A stretch of DNA of 54,728 nt from Bdellovibrionales bacterium (GTDB taxonomy: Bacteria > Bdellovibrionota > Bdellovibrionia > Bdellovibrionales > UBA1609). Location of the stretch: contig JALZUS010000045.1 in the NCBI GenBank assembly GCA_023299885.1, forward strand, positions 1-54,728, given 5' to 3'. Both the position numbers and the translations under genes were made by a program. This document shows positions 16,683 through 26,164 of this stretch, piece by piece (position 1 is the first letter of the stretch; each line of letters opens with the position of its first letter). The notes under the pieces are model-generated. The model did not search any database. It was given only the letters and a program-made list of their open reading frames with translations, and had not been told where the DNA came from.

Positions 16683-19190
16683 TTATGATAAATAGGGCTT
16701 TAAATACTTACCCGTAATACTTTTTGTCGATTTTGCAAGTTTTTCTGGTGACCCTTGAGCAACAATAACCCCTCCGGCATCTCCACCTTCTGGCCCCATA
16801 TCAATCAAATAGTCACAGTTTTTAACAACATCTAGGTTATGCTCGATAACAAGAACAGTATTCCCCTGATCTGTAAGCTCATGAAGCAATTGAACTAATT
16901 TTTTCACGTCTGCAAAGTGTAACCCTGTTGTAGGCTCATCTAATATATAAAGCGCCTTGCCGTCTGATCTCTTGCTAAGCTCTTTACTCAACTTAACCCT
17001 TTGAGCTTCACCACCAGATAATGTTGTAGAGCTTTGACCTAATGTTAAATAACCTAATCCTACTTTTTGCAATGTTAACAGCTTTGCATAAACTCTTTTA
17101 TGGTTCTTAAAAAACTCTGCAGCCTCATCCACTGTCATTTTTAATACATCAGCTATAGATTTGTCTTTAAATTTTAAGCTTCTTGTTTGGCCAGTATAAC
17201 GCAAACCCATACAAGTATCGCACTCTACATAAACGTCAGCCATAAAGTTCATTTCAACTTTTTTTAACCCATAGCCTGTACACTCTTCGCAGCGGCCGCC
17301 CTTAACATTGAAACTAAAGTGGCCCGCCTTATAACCTCTGATTTTAGACTCAGGAAGTGAAGCATATAAATCACGTATTGCGGGGAAAAGCCCTACATAG
17401 GTGGCCGGAGTAGACCTCGGTGTTCTGCCAATAGGCTTTTGATTGATTTGAATAATTCTTTCTAAATGCTCTGTGCCTTTAAGCTCTTTAAAAGGGCTTA
17501 CTGATCTTTTTGATTTATAAAACTCTTTCATCAAAGCTTTATACAAAGTGTCTATAATGAGAGTGCTCTTGCCACTTCCAGAAACACCAGTCACACCACA
17601 AAGTAAACCCAATGGTATTTTTAAATCTACACTTTTAAGATTATTACCAGTAGCTCCCAGAATTTCTATAAATTCTTTGCGGCCTTTACGCCTCACAGCT
17701 GGAACCTCTACCTTTATTTTTTTTGATAAATATTGTCCTGTAATACTTTTTTTACTTTTCTTAACTTGAGCTAAAGTTCCTTCTGCTACTTTAGTGCCAC
17801 CTAAAGACCCCGCACCCGGGCCCAAATCAATAATATGATCTGCGGCGTTCATAGTGTCAGCATCATGCTCCACCAAAATAACTGTATTTCCTTTATCTCT
17901 TATCTCTTTTAAAATATCTAACAGACGGTCATGGTCCCTTGGGTGTAATCCTATACTGGGCTCATCAAGAACATAAAGTACACCCACTAAACTTGAACCC
18001 ACCTGCGTGGCCAAACGTATACGCTGAACTTCTCCGCCCGACAAAGTTCTTGTTTGACGGTCTAAAGACAAATAAGAAGTCCCTACTCGTTGCATATATT
18101 GAAGTCTGTTTTTAATTTGTTCTAATATTTTCTCTGCTACTATTTGGTACTTTTTCTCTAGTTTAATTTTAGATAAAGTCTTTATTAAAACATCAACACT
18201 TAACTTAGAAAGCTCAGTAATTGTTTTCCCATCTATCAAAACATTTCTTGGCAACTCCGAAAGCCTTGTACCCTCACATGTTTCGCAATCTTCAAATTCA
18301 TAATAAACTTCTTTATCTTCTTCAATTTCGTACTCTATAGACCCTAACCCATCACACTCTTTGCATGCGCCCCTAGGGTTATTAAAACTAAAATGCCTTG
18401 GGTCTAAATCTGGAAAACTAAAACCACATTCACCGCAGGCAGAATGTATCGAGTATAGTTTTGGAAGTTTTTTTTCAAACTGTATCACTACAGTTCCATT
18501 AGCTAGCATAAAACTTTGATTTAAACTTTCTGCTAACCTGTCTTTAAATTTACTGTCGACCTTAAGCCTATCAATAAGCAGATAAATTGTATGCCTTTTA
18601 TGTTTTTCAAGTTTTTTGGCCTTATCAAGCTCAATCCACTGCCCATCGACTAAAGCTTTTACATATCCTTTTTGTTGCCACTTCCTGAAATGTGCTAGGA
18701 ACTCGCCTTTTTGATCTTGCACAACAGGAGCTAATACATAAAATTTTTCGTTTTTTTTATGACTTAATACTTCTTCTAAAATTGTTTGTGGTTTTTGGCT
18801 AGACACAGGAGTTTTATGAATAGGACATACCGGCTGCCCAACACGAGCATACAAAAGCCTTAAGTAATCATAAATCTCTGTAACAGTCCCGACTGTAGAC
18901 CTTGGGTTTGTTAAAACTGTTTTTTGATCAATAGCTATAGAAGGAGAAAGGCCTGTCAGTAAATCTAAATCAGGCTTTTTCATTTGATGCATAAAGTTTC
19001 TAGCGTAAGCTGACAAACTTTCTACATAACGCCTTTGCCCTTCGGCATAAATAATATCAAAAGCTAGTGTAGACTTACCACTGCCGCTTAAGCCAGTAAC
19101 TACAGTGAGCTTATTTCTAGGCACCTTAACATCAATATTTTTTAAATTATTTTCTCGTGCGCCTTTTACTACAATACCTTCAAATGCCAT
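16683..19190 (-). CDS. uvrA: Excinuclease ABC subunit A lacking the insertion domain
   Basis: 835 residues. This ATPase recognises DNA damage and loads UvrB in nucleotide excision repair. Both ABC modules are complete: Walker A GLSGSGKS at 33-40 and GVSGSGKS in the second half, two LSGGE signatures, and VLDEPSIGLH and ILDEPTTGLH. The UvrB-binding region (about 119-250) is present with CPIH at 122. The first zinc module has Cys252, 255, 276 and 279. After DGLG at about 280-283, CETCEGTRL follows about 20 residues later; in E. coli-type UvrA roughly 100 residues (the insertion domain) lie there. That explains the shortness against about 940 residues. It is third in an operon, 12 nt after the fur-like gene. 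Confidence 0.95.
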   Translation of the reverse strand: MAFEGIVVKGARENNLKNIDVKVPRNKLTVVTGLSGSGKSTLAFDIIYAEGQRRYVESLSAYARNFMHQMKKPDLDLLTGLSPSIAIDQKTVLTNPRSTVGTVTEIYDYLRLLYARVGQPVCPIHKTPVSSQKPQTILEEVLSHKKNEKFYVLAPVVQDQKGEFLAHFRKWQQKGYVKALVDGQWIELDKAKKLEKHKRHTIYLLIDRLKVDSKFKDRLAESLNQSFMLANGTVVIQFEKKLPKLYSIHSACGECGFSFPDLDPRHFSFNNPRGACKECDGLGSIEYEIEEDKEVYYEFEDCETCEGTRLSELPRNVLIDGKTITELSKLSVDVLIKTLSKIKLEKKYQIVAEKILEQIKNRLQYMQRVGTSYLSLDRQTRTLSGGEVQRIRLATQVGSSLVGVLYVLDEPSIGLHPRDHDRLLDILKEIRDKGNTVILVEHDADTMNAADHIIDLGPGAGSLGGTKVAEGTLAQVKKSKKSITGQYLSKKIKVEVPAVRRKGRKEFIEILGATGNNLKSVDLKIPLGLLCGVTGVSGSGKSTLIIDTLYKALMKEFYKSKRSVSPFKELKGTEHLERIIQINQKPIGRTPRSTPATYVGLFPAIRDLYASLPESKIRGYKAGHFSFNVKGGRCEECTGYGLKKVEMNFMADVYVECDTCMGLRYTGQTRSLKFKDKSIADVLKMTVDEAAEFFKNHKRVYAKLLTLQKVGLGYLTLGQSSTTLSGGEAQRVKLSKELSKRSDGKALYILDEPTTGLHFADVKKLVQLLHELTDQGNTVLVIEHNLDVVKNCDYLIDMGPEGGDAGGVIVAQGSPEKLAKSTKSITGKYLKPYLS

Positions 19191-19202
19191 TCCGAGAATT
19201 TA

Positions 19203-19694
19203 TCATGAAGTGCATTTAGAACATAGCCCATAGAGCTCTAAAACATGGCTCGTTAGTTTAAAACCATGGTCATTTGCTACTTTAATTTGCAAAGCTTCAA
19301 TTTGCTCATTTTCAAACTCAACAAGTTTACCACATCCCACACAGGTTAAATGATCATGATGGTCACTAGAACTTAGCTCGTATCTAGCAGCCATACCGCC
19401 CATTCTCACTTCTGTGACCAGTTTTTTTTCAACCATTTTTCTTAAAAAACGATATACAGTGGCAAAACCGATTTCAGGATAACTTTTACTTACAATTTCA
19501 AAAACTTCTTGGGCTGTCACATGGACTCTACCAGACGATAAAGACTCTAAAATGGCAACTCTTTGATAAGTTACTTTTAAGCCAATTTTTCTAATGAGTT
19601 GCTTAATGTCATCTTGAGTGAGCTTGTCTCTTTTTAAAACTTCTTCTTCAAAGTTTTTAAGGCCTTTTGTTAATGATGGAACTTCTTTCTCCAT
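19203..19694 (-). CDS. Fur-family metal-responsive repressor (Fur or Zur type)
   Basis: 163 residues. An N-terminal extension of about 25 residues precedes the winged helix (KVTYQRVAILESL, GFATVYRFL). The dimer domain has the metal-rich DHHDHLTCVGCGK (Cys118, Cys121) and a second pair CSKC (Cys158, Cys161), which form the structural zinc site. The Fur, Zur and PerR subtypes cannot be separated by eye. Its start shares one base with the folE2 stop (TAATG). Because FolE2 is the zinc-independent GTP cyclohydrolase, Zur is a reasonable inference. uvrA follows immediately. Confidence 0.92.
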   Translation of the reverse strand: MEKEVPSLTKGLKNFEEEVLKRDKLTQDDIKQLIRKIGLKVTYQRVAILESLSSGRVHVTAQEVFEIVSKSYPEIGFATVYRFLRKMVEKKLVTEVRMGGMAARYELSSSDHHDHLTCVGCGKLVEFENEQIEALQIKVANDHGFKLTSHVLELYGLCSKCTS

Positions 19695-20623
19695 TATGCT
19701 TTCAGTCCGCCCGGCACACCTTTTATTACTGTACTAGTAGCATCATGAGCATGAAGGCTCTCGTAATGGTCAACGCGAACTCTATAGTCCATAATATCTT
19801 TTTCTTTTTCAAAAGCTGCTTTTAGTTTTCGTCCTGCGTCTTCACAAAACATAAGTTGAGTTCCATTCAGCCTAGCAAACTCTTGCTCATCAGCTCTCTT
19901 TACTAATGTTTGCACAGGTGTCCCTAGTGCTTTTTCAACTAACTCTATTAAACTTTCAAAGTTAATTTCAGGTATACTATTGCTCAACTGGACTGTGAAT
20001 TTAGCATCACTTCTTTGAGCATGAGGTGTAGCGTTTATAGACGACTCTTTTAAAAGCCAAGCCTTAAAAGATTCACTTGTCACAGGACCTTCATAGTTTT
20101 TTTCGAAATTCTCAGCAACTAACTGCCTTGCAAGCGCCGCCGAACAAGGGCAGGTACTTGAATATTTAACTGTAGAAGTAAAATAAATAAAAATATTATC
20201 TTTCTTTTTTTCAGCAATTATCCGAACAGGGTATTGTCTCCAGCCCCAGTCATCAGTAATTAGAGCTTTTCTTTTTAATGGAATTTTAAAGTTTAGCTCT
20301 AAATAACTAGAGTCGCTTAGGTCACCTTGAGAGCTATCAATTGTATTTAAAAAGTTTTTGATAAGATCTACAGAAAGCGGATTGTCAGTGAATAAATCAC
20401 GTGCAGACCTATAAATGCGTGACATATGAATGCCCTTAGCATCTGGATCTATAAGGTTAACGGTTGCAGTCAAAGACGAAGGCACAAAATAACTTTCACT
20501 ATTTACATTAAGCTTTAATGGCATTTCAATATTAGACATACCTACTTTATCAATAGGTAAACTAATATCAGAAGACTTTGTCTTAGAAATATCGGGTAAA
20601 TGAGAATCTTTCTCTGTTATCAT
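19694..20623 (-). CDS. folE2: GTP cyclohydrolase FolE2, first gene of the folE2-fur-uvrA operon
   Basis: 309 residues. FolE2 (GCYH-IB) makes 7,8-dihydroneopterin triphosphate from GTP for folate and related pathways without requiring zinc. Visible family landmarks are KGIHMSRI, TCPCSAALARQL (Cys158, Cys160), PHAQRSDAKF and FCEDAGRKL. The length is near the family norm of about 260-300, with an N-terminal extension of roughly 30 residues. No clear SD precedes the ATG. It is divergent from the metalloprotease gene; I did not find a convincing Zur or Fur box in the 184 nt between the two starts. Confidence 0.93.
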   Translation of the reverse strand: MITEKDSHLPDISKTKSSDISLPIDKVGMSNIEMPLKLNVNSESYFVPSSLTATVNLIDPDAKGIHMSRIYRSARDLFTDNPLSVDLIKNFLNTIDSSQGDLSDSSYLELNFKIPLKRKALITDDWGWRQYPVRIIAEKKKDNIFIYFTSTVKYSSTCPCSAALARQLVAENFEKNYEGPVTSESFKAWLLKESSINATPHAQRSDAKFTVQLSNSIPEINFESLIELVEKALGTPVQTLVKRADEQEFARLNGTQLMFCEDAGRKLKAAFEKEKDIMDYRVRVDHYESLHAHDATSTVIKGVPGGLKA

Positions 20624-20807
20624 TCTGATTTTTTAGCATAGGATCACTGCTAAGACTAGCGGCACAAGAAATAAATAATGAACAAAATATGCGCTCAAAT
20701 AGCACAGGATGGCCATGTAATTACTACAAGGTGCCATAGTTGAACCATTTCTTTGACTTTAAGCCTCTACTGCAACATCTTTGCATAGAAATGGGAGGAT
20801 CCAAACA

Positions 20808-23441
20808 ATGAACATATTTACAAAAGGCCTGCTTACGGCCACTACAGCAGTTTCCATGCTTTTTTCTAGTGCAACTTTTGCAGAAAAAAACATTGAAATT
20901 AAAAGCTTATTTAAGTCTACAAAGACACAGCTAGAGAGCTCTAAAGCATCTCAAATTAAGTTTAACAGCAATAATGCTTTAACTCAGAGTAACTTTATAA
21001 GCCTTACTAAAACTAAAAAAGAAAGCCATAACTTATTCATTAATGAAAAAGCACTTGAGCAAGAATTTTTATTAAGAGGCAACCTCATTACTCAACTTCC
21101 TCTCCCTAACTTCTCAAACTTAAAAACACGTGTAGTGACTTTTAAAAAAGTAAGCCCAACAAGAGTTGTTATGCTTGAGTCTGGAGAAGGACATAACGTA
21201 AGCACCGATTTAGCTAGTACATTTATACTTGCAGAATTTAACATAGAAAGTGAAACCGACGGATGGCTTGAGTTTGACTTCAACGAAGGCATGTCTGACT
21301 TATTAATAGCTGGTGACTGGTATGCTCAAGACTTTAATGGCCCTGGCTACCAGGACACATTTATGTCTATACCTACTAACATTTCTTATCTTGATAGTGT
21401 TGAAATGACTAATACTGAAATTGCCATCAGCCAATTCATTCAAGTGAACTCTGCACTACTTCCTCTTGTTGTTGGTATGGGCGGAACTTATCAAGTTAAA
21501 TACTTTTTAAGCCCTTATGCACCAAGTGAAGACTTTGTGCCTACACTATCTAAAGCCCATATGTTTAATCAAACAGGATATTTTGAAACAGCTCCTTACA
21601 ATACAAAAGCTGGAACTCCTGTAAGTTTTGCAACAAAGTTTAATATCAATAAAGATATTACTTTTGCCATATCTTCTAATACTCCAGCTGAATACAAAGA
21701 GGCTGTTAAGGATGGCATTCTTTACTTTAATAAAATCTTTAAAAAAGAAATCATTAAAGTTGTAGACGCTCCTGCCAATGTTACAGCACCTCACCCACAC
21801 TATAATATAGTTCAGTGGGCTGATTGGGACACTGCTGGATTTGCTTATGCTGACGCTCAGTCTGACCCTAGAACAGGTGAAATCTTAAATGCGCAAGTTT
21901 TCTTTACAAGTGTATTTGGTATAAGCGGCAAAGTAAGAGCTCGTAGAATTTTACAACGCTTAAAAGACAACAAAAAAACAACAGCTAATAAAAATAAGCT
22001 GGGCTTAAAAGGTTTTGTTAAGTCTTCTTTATGTGACCTTCACAGCCATGAAAGCAAACTTGAAGAGTCTTTAGAGGCTTTAGTTAATTCTGATGCAGAC
22101 GATGCTAAAATACTAAAAGCGTCTCAAGATTATATCCGCGAAGTTGTAGCCCATGAAATTGGACATACTTTAGGTATGAGACATAACTTTGCTGGCAATA
22201 TTGCATCAAACTTCTCTCTAGATAAAAGAGATGAAATTATTGAAAAGTATATGACTGAAGGTAAAACGCCAGAAGGTATTATCCCTTCTAGTTCAGTGAT
22301 GGAATACACTCGTTTTGAAGAAGCAGCTATGGTGGGCGACCTTATCGCTCAAGGTAAATCTTTTGCTTATGATGAGAAGCTCATTAAGAAGCTTTACTAT
22401 AACGAAGACACTGACCCTAAAAACGAAATTTTATTTTGCACAGATAGCCACAGAGGTGCTTTTGCAGACTGCCAAGTTTTTGATATTGGTAATTCTGTAA
22501 TTGAAGCCGCTAAATATGAAGAAGCTAAGGCTTTCAAAGGTTTAAATAAAACTTTAGTTGAGATTTATGTAAATGCTAAAGACCCAGCTTATGGCGCTGA
22601 TACTGTAAGAGTTGAAGACGTTACTTTATCTGCTGATGCTATTGCCGGCTCACTACTTAGAAACCGCGCTATGACTTTAGCAGCAACTCAAGAAGTTTTT
22701 CCATTACTAAGAATTACTCGACAGTTTAACGCTATTGACTCTACTAACACTGAAAAAGTTAAAAAAGCTCACTCAGATTATGCTGAAGCAGAACTTGCAG
22801 CTAATGGCGGACTCAGTGAATTATTAAAACGCCTTCCTGCAGATTGGGCTAAAACTCAAATGTCTGACCTAGAAGAACTTTTAGAGTCTGGAAGATATGA
22901 CAGCCTAGTTGGTCCTGGTGGAAATAAAGTTGAAATTACTGCAGACGATAAAAAACTTATTCTTAATAAGATGAAAGCTTTATATCCTCTAGTTCAGGAT
23001 TCTATTGAAAAACTAGCTTTAATTCAGCTTGCAGAGACAGGCACCGAGTGGAGCACAAGAACAATTGCTGAAGACATGATGACTGTTCTTTTAGATAACG
23101 CTCTTTACTACAACACAGAAGTAACAGGCGAAACTCTAACTGGTGTTCTTAAAGGCGCAAAAGATGCCAAAGGCGTTAGGCCAGAACTTTTAGTAGAGCT
23201 TCCTGAGTTTAAATATGAGACTCCTGTAAGAGCTGCAGCAGCAGGCTTAGCTTCTAAGTCTTCTAAAAAGTATTTCAGACTTAGCGACAAAGAAAAGAAA
23301 GCTATGAAAAAAGAGTACACTGGATTTTACAAAGGCATCTTTAAAGATAAAAAGCATTCTGACTTTAAGATTGATGATCAGTCTTATGATTTAGGCGAAT
23401 GGCTACATATTAATGGGTCTACTTTAGGCTTATTACTTTAG
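20808..23441 (+). CDS. Large secreted zinc metalloprotease (DUF4953/DUF5117-like metzincin)
   Basis: 877 residues from the ATG at 20808, chosen for the GGGAGG 10 nt upstream. A signal peptide runs to about residue 26 (SSATFA). The zinc site is HEIGHTLGMRH at residue 449 onward, fitting HExxHxxGxxH, and the following VMEYTRF fits the metzincin Met-turn. The upstream segment VQWADWD...GFAYADAQ resembles the DUF4953-type metalloproteases. The long C-terminal region after about 560 is mostly helical and unassigned. The role is inferred: an extracellular or periplasmic protease with no known target. It is monocistronic with a strong terminator after it. Confidence 0.88.
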   Translation: MNIFTKGLLTATTAVSMLFSSATFAEKNIEIKSLFKSTKTQLESSKASQIKFNSNNALTQSNFISLTKTKKESHNLFINEKALEQEFLLRGNLITQLPLPNFSNLKTRVVTFKKVSPTRVVMLESGEGHNVSTDLASTFILAEFNIESETDGWLEFDFNEGMSDLLIAGDWYAQDFNGPGYQDTFMSIPTNISYLDSVEMTNTEIAISQFIQVNSALLPLVVGMGGTYQVKYFLSPYAPSEDFVPTLSKAHMFNQTGYFETAPYNTKAGTPVSFATKFNINKDITFAISSNTPAEYKEAVKDGILYFNKIFKKEIIKVVDAPANVTAPHPHYNIVQWADWDTAGFAYADAQSDPRTGEILNAQVFFTSVFGISGKVRARRILQRLKDNKKTTANKNKLGLKGFVKSSLCDLHSHESKLEESLEALVNSDADDAKILKASQDYIREVVAHEIGHTLGMRHNFAGNIASNFSLDKRDEIIEKYMTEGKTPEGIIPSSSVMEYTRFEEAAMVGDLIAQGKSFAYDEKLIKKLYYNEDTDPKNEILFCTDSHRGAFADCQVFDIGNSVIEAAKYEEAKAFKGLNKTLVEIYVNAKDPAYGADTVRVEDVTLSADAIAGSLLRNRAMTLAATQEVFPLLRITRQFNAIDSTNTEKVKKAHSDYAEAELAANGGLSELLKRLPADWAKTQMSDLEELLESGRYDSLVGPGGNKVEITADDKKLILNKMKALYPLVQDSIEKLALIQLAETGTEWSTRTIAEDMMTVLLDNALYYNTEVTGETLTGVLKGAKDAKGVRPELLVELPEFKYETPVRAAAAGLASKSSKKYFRLSDKEKKAMKKEYTGFYKGIFKDKKHSDFKIDDQSYDLGEWLHINGSTLGLLL

Positions 23442-23462
23442 ATTTTTAAAATAGATTTTACT

Positions 23463-23495
23463 AAAAAGGCGTTGTGTTTACAGCGCCTTTTTTAT
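23463..23495. terminator. Bidirectional intrinsic terminator
   Basis: AAAAAGGCG pairs with CGCCTTTTT, extended by TGT/ACA around a short loop. A T-run lies on each strand. It separates the metalloprotease (+) from the convergent mscS gene (-). Confidence 0.85.
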
Positions 23496-23497
23496 TT

Positions 23498-24409
23498 TTA
23501 TACTGATGGGCCTATGAATGGCTTTGAGCTATCAAGCTCTTTCATATGGACATCCAACTGCGGAAACGCTATCTCAATTTTATTCTCGGCAAAAAGTTTA
23601 TTAATTTCATACCTTATATCACTGGCTACTTTTTTAACCTGAAATACATTTCCAACTCGCGTCCAAAAATAGAGTTCGAAATTTAAGCTACTATCTCCAA
23701 ACTCTGCAAATAAAATAACAGGCTCTGGATAATGAAGCACTTTTTTAACATTAACAGTTGCATCCATGAGTGTTTTTTTAACGAGGTCTGTATCTGAACC
23801 ATAAGCAACGCCCACACTTACTTTTTCACGAACAACATCATCTGAAAGAGTCCAATTTAAAACATTTTTTTCTAATAAATAACTATTTGGGACAACAAAG
23901 TGTGTATTATCCATAGACTTAATCATTGTGCTACGCCCACCGATGTGTTCGATAGTTCCCCTTAGGCCTTCTGATTGTACTTGTATGATATCACCAACCC
24001 TAACCGGTCGCTCTACCATTAAAATAATACCACTAATAAAGTTATTAACTATATTTTGTGAACCAAAACCAACCCCTAAAGCAAGTGCACCACCAAGAAC
24101 CGTGAATACAGTCACAGGGACATTAATAAGCCTTAAAATAAATAAGACTAAAATAATCAGTAAAAAATAAAAGCTGAGTGTCTGTAATGTGTGTTGAATA
24201 GATGTGTCTACATCAAGTCGGCTTAATACTTTATTGCCAAACTGCTTACTGAGCTTTTTACAAATAAAGTAGCCCACAACAAGTAACAAAATACCCGACA
24301 GTAATTTACCAAAAGTTAAGTCACTACCATCAATAGCAAAAATTTTAAGGTTCCATATACTTGGTAAGACTTCAAAAAAAGAGTTAAATACAGATTTTAT
24401 GGATTCCAT
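23498..24409 (-). CDS. MscS-family small mechanosensitive channel
   Basis: 303 residues, close to the MscS norm. There are three membrane spans: about 31-50, then about 72-92, then the pore-lining TM3 with a Gly/Ala-rich face (LGGALALGVGFGSQNIVNNFISG). The beta domain starts at VERPVRVGDII, with the conserved TIEHIGGRST and VPNS, and an alpha/beta cytoplasmic vestibule follows. It probably releases osmolytes on hypo-osmotic shock. The gene stands alone between a terminator and a small structured intergenic region. Confidence 0.94.
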   Translation of the reverse strand: MESIKSVFNSFFEVLPSIWNLKIFAIDGSDLTFGKLLSGILLLVVGYFICKKLSKQFGNKVLSRLDVDTSIQHTLQTLSFYFLLIILVLFILRLINVPVTVFTVLGGALALGVGFGSQNIVNNFISGIILMVERPVRVGDIIQVQSEGLRGTIEHIGGRSTMIKSMDNTHFVVPNSYLLEKNVLNWTLSDDVVREKVSVGVAYGSDTDLVKKTLMDATVNVKKVLHYPEPVILFAEFGDSSLNFELYFWTRVGNVFQVKKVASDIRYEINKLFAENKIEIAFPQLDVHMKELDSSKPFIGPSV

Positions 24410-24433
24410 GCATTTATGGTCTGCCTTGCACGA

Positions 24434-24471
24434 CTTTGGGTCAAGAATTTGACCTCAGACCTAACCCAAAG
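24434..24471. repeat. Competing inverted repeats between the TonB-receptor and mscS genes
   Basis: CTTTGGGT (24434-24441) can pair with ACCCAAAG (24464-24471), while GGTCAA (24439-24444) can pair with TTGACC (24449-24454). The two stems share bases and exclude each other. Neither has a T-run, so this is not a simple terminator. Confidence 0.4.
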
Positions 24472-24478
24472 CAGAGCT

Positions 24479-26164
24479 CTACCTTATAACAATACCTACA
24501 AATAACTGTAAGCCCGGCACAGTGTAACCATTAATGCTCTCAGTTTTATCATTCAAAATATTATTAAGCTTAATATAGGCTTTGTTTTGCTTCCATGATT
24601 TTTCTAAATAGAGGTCTAAATTTTTAATATCTTTAAGCTGTATAGACCTACTGAAATCATTAAGATCTATATCATATCTAGACCCTATATTTTTATAAAG
24701 CAAGCCAAGCTTCAAGGACCTACTCAATTGCGCTGATACAAAACTGCTTATAGTCCATCTTGGTCGCCTATTAAGCTTTTTGCCGGCCCCATCATTGGCT
24801 AGCAATATATAGTCTCCACTTAGGCCCAAAGATACACTTCTTAAATCTTTTTTAAGCTCTAGGCCTATACTTTCAATTTTTGCTTTTTTTATATTTTTAC
24901 TTCTAAAGGTGATACTATCAAAACTTATAAGCTCATCAATATCTTGCTTTTTGTAGTAAGCTTTAGCTGTGAGCCAATCAAAATAAGAAGACAGCCCTAT
25001 ATCTAAAGCATGGCTTAGCTCTTCATTGAGGCTTTCACTTCCAAACGTTGGGTCAAAAAGCTGGCTTAGTGTTGGCTTTTTTAAAGATCGATTAAAACTA
25101 ACCGACAACTCAAAAGGTTTAATTGTTTGCTGCAAAGAGACTGAGTAACCCCAACTCTCTGAAATTAAATTATCATAATCACCCCAACCGCTAAAACCTA
25201 TAGAACGGCTTTTACTCTTAAAGTTTTTAAGTAGTGCTAATCGGCTTGAGTAGTTTTTTTTATTATTTATTTTTTCTTGTTCAAAAAAAGAAGACAGGCT
25301 GTAATCAAAGCCATAAACAGGCCCAGCAAAAGACTGTTTAATATTAAAACTTTCAAATTTAGGAGTTATATCAAAACGAGAACCCCTATCTCTTCGTATA
25401 TTATAACCCACGGATGCATTTGTTTTTATAGACCCTAGTTTACTTTTTATATAGGCATTGTATTGCTGTTGATTAAGAACCCGGTCAGGGTTGTCGTTAA
25501 TGGCCCCACCCCCATCATCAATTTCATCATTCAAAATATTAGCTTTGAACCCGTACTTACTATTTACATCATAAGTAAAGTATAAACTTTTTTGCCCATC
25601 ATTTTCTACATCACGACCAGAAGCTGCAGAGATACCATCTTCAGTTTCTAGCTTAAAGTAGGCTCTTCTTTTTTTTATATTACTTTGCGCCTCTAAGGCT
25701 ACAAAACCATAGCTACCAGCTTCTACTCTTAAGTTATTAGCGCCTCTAGTTTCAATCTCTACAACAAAGGGGCTTCCTGTTTTAAAACTAGATAAAGCCG
25801 TATTTAATACCTTTATACTTTTAATACTATCTAGGCTTAAGCTATTAAAATTAAATGTTTTGTTAGGAGAACTACTGTCTTCTATTAAGACCCCATCCAC
25901 TATTACTGAGATATGATGTGAAAAGCCTCCTTGGAAACTTAACTTCAACCCACCATCATTATAAACATAAGACCCCGGAAGCTGCGACAAAGCCTGACTC
26001 CAAGATTTAAGGCCAAAAACAGCCTTCCCCTGGACATCAATTTTACTGCTATAAGAACTGCTGTCTCCATAGACATTTATTGCATCTAGAGACTCCGACC
26101 ACGCTACTTGCGATATAATCAGGCAAATAGACCAGAATAACATTAAAAATAACCCAGATTTCAT
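24479..26164 (-). CDS. Small TonB-dependent outer-membrane receptor
   Basis: 561 residues. A signal peptide runs to about residue 23 (VAWS), then LDAINVYGD, which may serve as a TonB box. A plug domain follows (LPGSYVYNDGGLKLSFQGG, then ISVIVDGVLIEDSS), and then amphipathic strands to the C-terminus. The repeated pattern of strands with Ser, Lys and Tyr and the late ELSHALDIGLSSYF segment fit BtuB/FepA-type barrels. It is shorter than most receptors (600-750), so the extracellular loops are short. The ligand is unknown; I see no cobalamin riboswitch or heme motif. It is divergent from the OmpA-like lipoprotein with only 62 nt between starts. Confidence 0.85.
   Translation of the reverse strand: MKSGLFLMLFWSICLIISQVAWSESLDAINVYGDSSSYSSKIDVQGKAVFGLKSWSQALSQLPGSYVYNDGGLKLSFQGGFSHHISVIVDGVLIEDSSSPNKTFNFNSLSLDSIKSIKVLNTALSSFKTGSPFVVEIETRGANNLRVEAGSYGFVALEAQSNIKKRRAYFKLETEDGISAASGRDVENDGQKSLYFTYDVNSKYGFKANILNDEIDDGGGAINDNPDRVLNQQQYNAYIKSKLGSIKTNASVGYNIRRDRGSRFDITPKFESFNIKQSFAGPVYGFDYSLSSFFEQEKINNKKNYSSRLALLKNFKSKSRSIGFSGWGDYDNLISESWGYSVSLQQTIKPFELSVSFNRSLKKPTLSQLFDPTFGSESLNEELSHALDIGLSSYFDWLTAKAYYKKQDIDELISFDSITFRSKNIKKAKIESIGLELKKDLRSVSLGLSGDYILLANDGAGKKLNRRPRWTISSFVSAQLSRSLKLGLLYKNIGSRYDIDLNDFSRSIQLKDIKNLDLYLEKSWKQNKAYIKLNNILNDKTESINGYTVPGLQLFVGIVIR

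Noticed and set aside
20624-20807. Zur or Fur box between folE2 and the metalloprotease
   Set aside because: I looked for a GTTATAATATAAC-type or GATAATGATAATCATTATC-type palindrome and found none convincing.
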